Below are positions 62,245 through 64,000 of a stretch of 64,000 nucleotides of DNA, piece by piece. The stretch is from Paenibacillus_AM sp052180255 (GTDB lineage Bacteria > Bacillota > Bacilli > Paenibacillales > NBRC-103111). The stretch is from assembly GCF_052180255.1 (NCBI RefSeq), contig NZ_CP197466.1:1116001-1180000 (forward strand), written 5' to 3'. A program made the translations under genes and the position numbers. Within the stretch, counting starts at the first letter, position 1; each line of letters begins with the position of its first letter. The notes under the pieces were generated by a model. That model was not told the origin of the DNA. It searched no databases and worked only from the letters and a program-made list of their open reading frames with translations.

Positions 62245-63122
62245 GGGGCTTAATACGTAAAGGTGAATGGTTATCCATACAACATCCAGCGGAGGATACC
62301 CCTACCTATGAGGGAGTCGTACGCTTACTCCCAATGACTCTTAAATATTGGAATCGACTGCAAAGTCGTGGGGATATTAAGGTTCAAGGTCAGCGACTTT
62401 TGTTAAGAGTTTTTCCAGAAGAAACGGGGCCATTTGTCTCACAATGGGGTGAAGTGGATATCATTTATGAAGATGATTGGTGCTTAGTTGTGAATAAACC
62501 AGCTGGTATCCCGGTTCATCCTGCTTCTCATGAGCAAATAGACACCTTGGGTAATCAACTTGCATCCTATTATGAGATGACTGGACAAGCATGTCGTGTC
62601 CGTCATATTCATAGGCTGGATGCAGACACGACTGGTCTGGTTTTATATGCTAAAAATGAACTAGCGCAGATTCTTCTCGATGAAGCAATGCGCAACAAGG
62701 CGATTCGACGAACTTATTTAGCGATTGCAGAGGGGTATTTTAAAGAAACCAAAGGCTCTATTCATGCTCCTATTGGAAAAGATCGTCATCATTCAGGAAA
62801 ACGTCGGATATCCCCGAATGGTGATCCGGCTCTGACACACTATCAAGTGGTGAAACAGATGAAGGAAGCTGCACTTGTTGAGGTGGAACTGGAGACAGGT
62901 CGTACCCATCAGATTCGAGTTCATCTTCAGTCTCTAGGTCATCCTCTAGTTGGTGATCATTTATACGGGGGCAGTAATCGCTTTTTAACAAGACAAGCTT
63001 TACATGGATTTAAGCTAATCTTTGACCACCCGATAACGGCAGAGAAGATCGAATTGGAATGTCCTTTACCAGAAGATATGAAGCAGCTAAATGAAAGGTT
63101 AAGTACATCTGGAAAAATATAG
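62241..63122 (+). CDS. RluA-family pseudouridine synthase
   Basis: ATG 62241 overlaps the upstream stop; it has no strong ribosome binding site of its own, consistent with coupling. The 293 residues show the RluA family layout: a short N-terminal region without a clear full S4 domain, VVNKPAGIPVHPA, the catalytic HRLDADTTGLVLYAK with the Asp in HRLD, and GRTHQIRVHLQSLGHPLVGD. These enzymes isomerise uridines in ribosomal or transfer RNA; which sites cannot be told. It precedes spoVID by 75 bases. Confidence 0.88.
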   Translation: MRGLIRKGEWLSIQHPAEDTPTYEGVVRLLPMTLKYWNRLQSRGDIKVQGQRLLLRVFPEETGPFVSQWGEVDIIYEDDWCLVVNKPAGIPVHPASHEQIDTLGNQLASYYEMTGQACRVRHIHRLDADTTGLVLYAKNELAQILLDEAMRNKAIRRTYLAIAEGYFKETKGSIHAPIGKDRHHSGKRRISPNGDPALTHYQVVKQMKEAALVEVELETGRTHQIRVHLQSLGHPLVGDHLYGGSNRFLTRQALHGFKLIFDHPITAEKIELECPLPEDMKQLNERLSTSGKI

Positions 63123-63197
63123 GCATGCTCGGCTCCCTCCCACAATATAATCTAGAGACGATGGATATCGGTTGATTGGGAAGGGAGGACGATTATT

Positions 63198-64000
63198 ATG
63201 GCTGAAAAAGGAAAAGGCCTTCGATTCGATATTTATGAGCGTGTTCATCTAGCAGATGAATCGATAGGCATTCACGAATTAAACGAAGTGGAGCTTATTC
63301 CGCATATTCAAGTCGTTGTTCAGCAGGAGCAAGCGATTCTAAAAGGGAATTTATTGTTAACTGGGCAATATGTTGGCGAAGATCAAAATGACAAGCGATC
63401 ACTAGAGCATCTCATTCCAGTAGAAATTACACTACCGATGAGTCGTATTCAGAAGATCGAGGACATCATGGTGGAAATTGAGAACTTTGATGTTGAGCTG
63501 CTTTCTACACGTAATTTAAATGTGACAGGTGTACTATCCCTACACGGTGTTGAAGTAACATCTAATCAACCCGTGGAGCCAGCTTGGCTGAAAGAAGAAA
63601 TGTCGTTCAAACATGAGGTGAGTGCTCCACGGTGGGATCAAGAGGCAGAGGAAGTGTTACATACGGCCTCGACTTCACTTGACGAACCTTGGACTCCATC
63701 TGATCCTATTCCATCTTATCAGCCTTGGCAATCGCCATCCGATTATCGGGATTCTGGAGTAAGGGATGCATGGACTGCACCGACAGTAATGGATCAAGCT
63801 GACCAAGTGGAATCTAGTGTGGATGCCGATACTGCATTGAATGATCTAGCGCTGCAAGCTTCTTACATACCGACATCCGAACAGTTGGATTTGCGTTCAG
63901 ATACGCAGCAGCAGGAGTATGAGCCGCAGATCGAAGCATATCCCAACATCCACGAGGCATTCGATCAAGAAGCGCAGTTCCATCATGCTGCTCATGATGC
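63198..64000 (+). CDS. spoVID: Stage VI sporulation protein D, spore coat assembly (partial, runs off the right edge)
   Basis: The ATG follows AAGGGAGGA. The first 267 residues are present without a stop. The N-terminal 130 (LRFDIYERVHLADESIGIHE, then ELIPHIQV and LIPVEITLPMSR) fit the beta-rich SpoVID head, which encases the forespore and recruits coat proteins; after it comes an acidic, Pro/Gln/Asp-rich, low-complexity region typical of the family middle. The C-terminal LysM domain would lie outside the window. Position downstream of hemL matches B. subtilis, which supports the name. Confidence 0.8.
   Translation, partial: MAEKGKGLRFDIYERVHLADESIGIHELNEVELIPHIQVVVQQEQAILKGNLLLTGQYVGEDQNDKRSLEHLIPVEITLPMSRIQKIEDIMVEIENFDVELLSTRNLNVTGVLSLHGVEVTSNQPVEPAWLKEEMSFKHEVSAPRWDQEAEEVLHTASTSLDEPWTPSDPIPSYQPWQSPSDYRDSGVRDAWTAPTVMDQADQVESSVDADTALNDLALQASYIPTSEQLDLRSDTQQQEYEPQIEAYPNIHEAFDQEAQFHHAAHD

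Overview
The window is a chromosomal segment of an endospore-forming Firmicute, most likely Paenibacillus or a close relative. This rests on gene content and order: gerM-rph-rdgB; a ysoA-like gene-tig-clpX-lonB-lonA-engB-hemA-hemX-hemC-hemD-hemB-hemL-spoVID, which follows the Bacillus subtilis order; sporulation genes (GerM, CwlD-like, LonB, AsnO-like, SpoVID); and strong AGGAGG-type ribosome binding sites. Species cannot be fixed from the sequence alone.

Region 1 (1-14.3 kb) is accessory. It is AT-rich, has a decayed left end (a fragment resembling a short-chain dehydrogenase and about 900 bases without a gene), a secreted RCC1-repeat protein with a copper-amine-oxidase-N type C-terminus, and one 10.9-kb gene. 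That gene encodes a three-module nonribosomal peptide synthetase (partial C-A-T, C-A-T, C-A-T) ending in a thioesterase whose nucleophile position is Cys, followed in the same polypeptide by a complete major facilitator superfamily exporter. It has its own sigma-A type promoter, a leader of about 210 bases and its own terminator, so synthesis, release and export of a probable tripeptide (Leu-X-Glu by my reading of the pocket residues) appear to be packed into one protein. This is the most unusual item in the window.

Region 2 (14.5-33.5 kb) is mixed housekeeping and less conserved genes: a metallo-beta-lactamase fold hydrolase, a thiamine-diphosphate enzyme whose gene overlaps or abuts that of a soluble GAF-GAF-PAS histidine kinase, PgpA/YutG, the gerM-rph-rdgB cluster, an AsnO-type asparagine synthase, a patatin-like lipase, two orphan OppB/OppC-like permeases, a UvrD-family helicase with a C-terminal Cys cluster, a VOC protein, BcrC and tRNA-Arg(UCU).

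Region 3 (33.7-48.9 kb) is the protein quality control block (YsoA-like, trigger factor, ClpP, ClpX, LonB, LonA, EngB) with ispG and a CwlD-like amidase inserted, then speD behind a possibly structured leader, two uncharacterised proteins and a lipoprotein with an HExxH motif.

Region 4 (49-60.5 kb) is a full tetrapyrrole cluster: hemA-hemX-siroheme dehydrogenase-hemC-[cobA-hemD fusion]-hemB, then a second promoter and hemE-hemH-hemY-hemL. It covers every step from glutamyl-tRNA to coproporphyrin III ferrochelatase, plus the siroheme branch. Region 5 (60.5-64 kb) holds a secreted phosphodiester glycosidase family protein on the minus strand, a 39-residue membrane protein translationally coupled to an RluA-family pseudouridine synthase, and the start of spoVID, which runs off the right edge.
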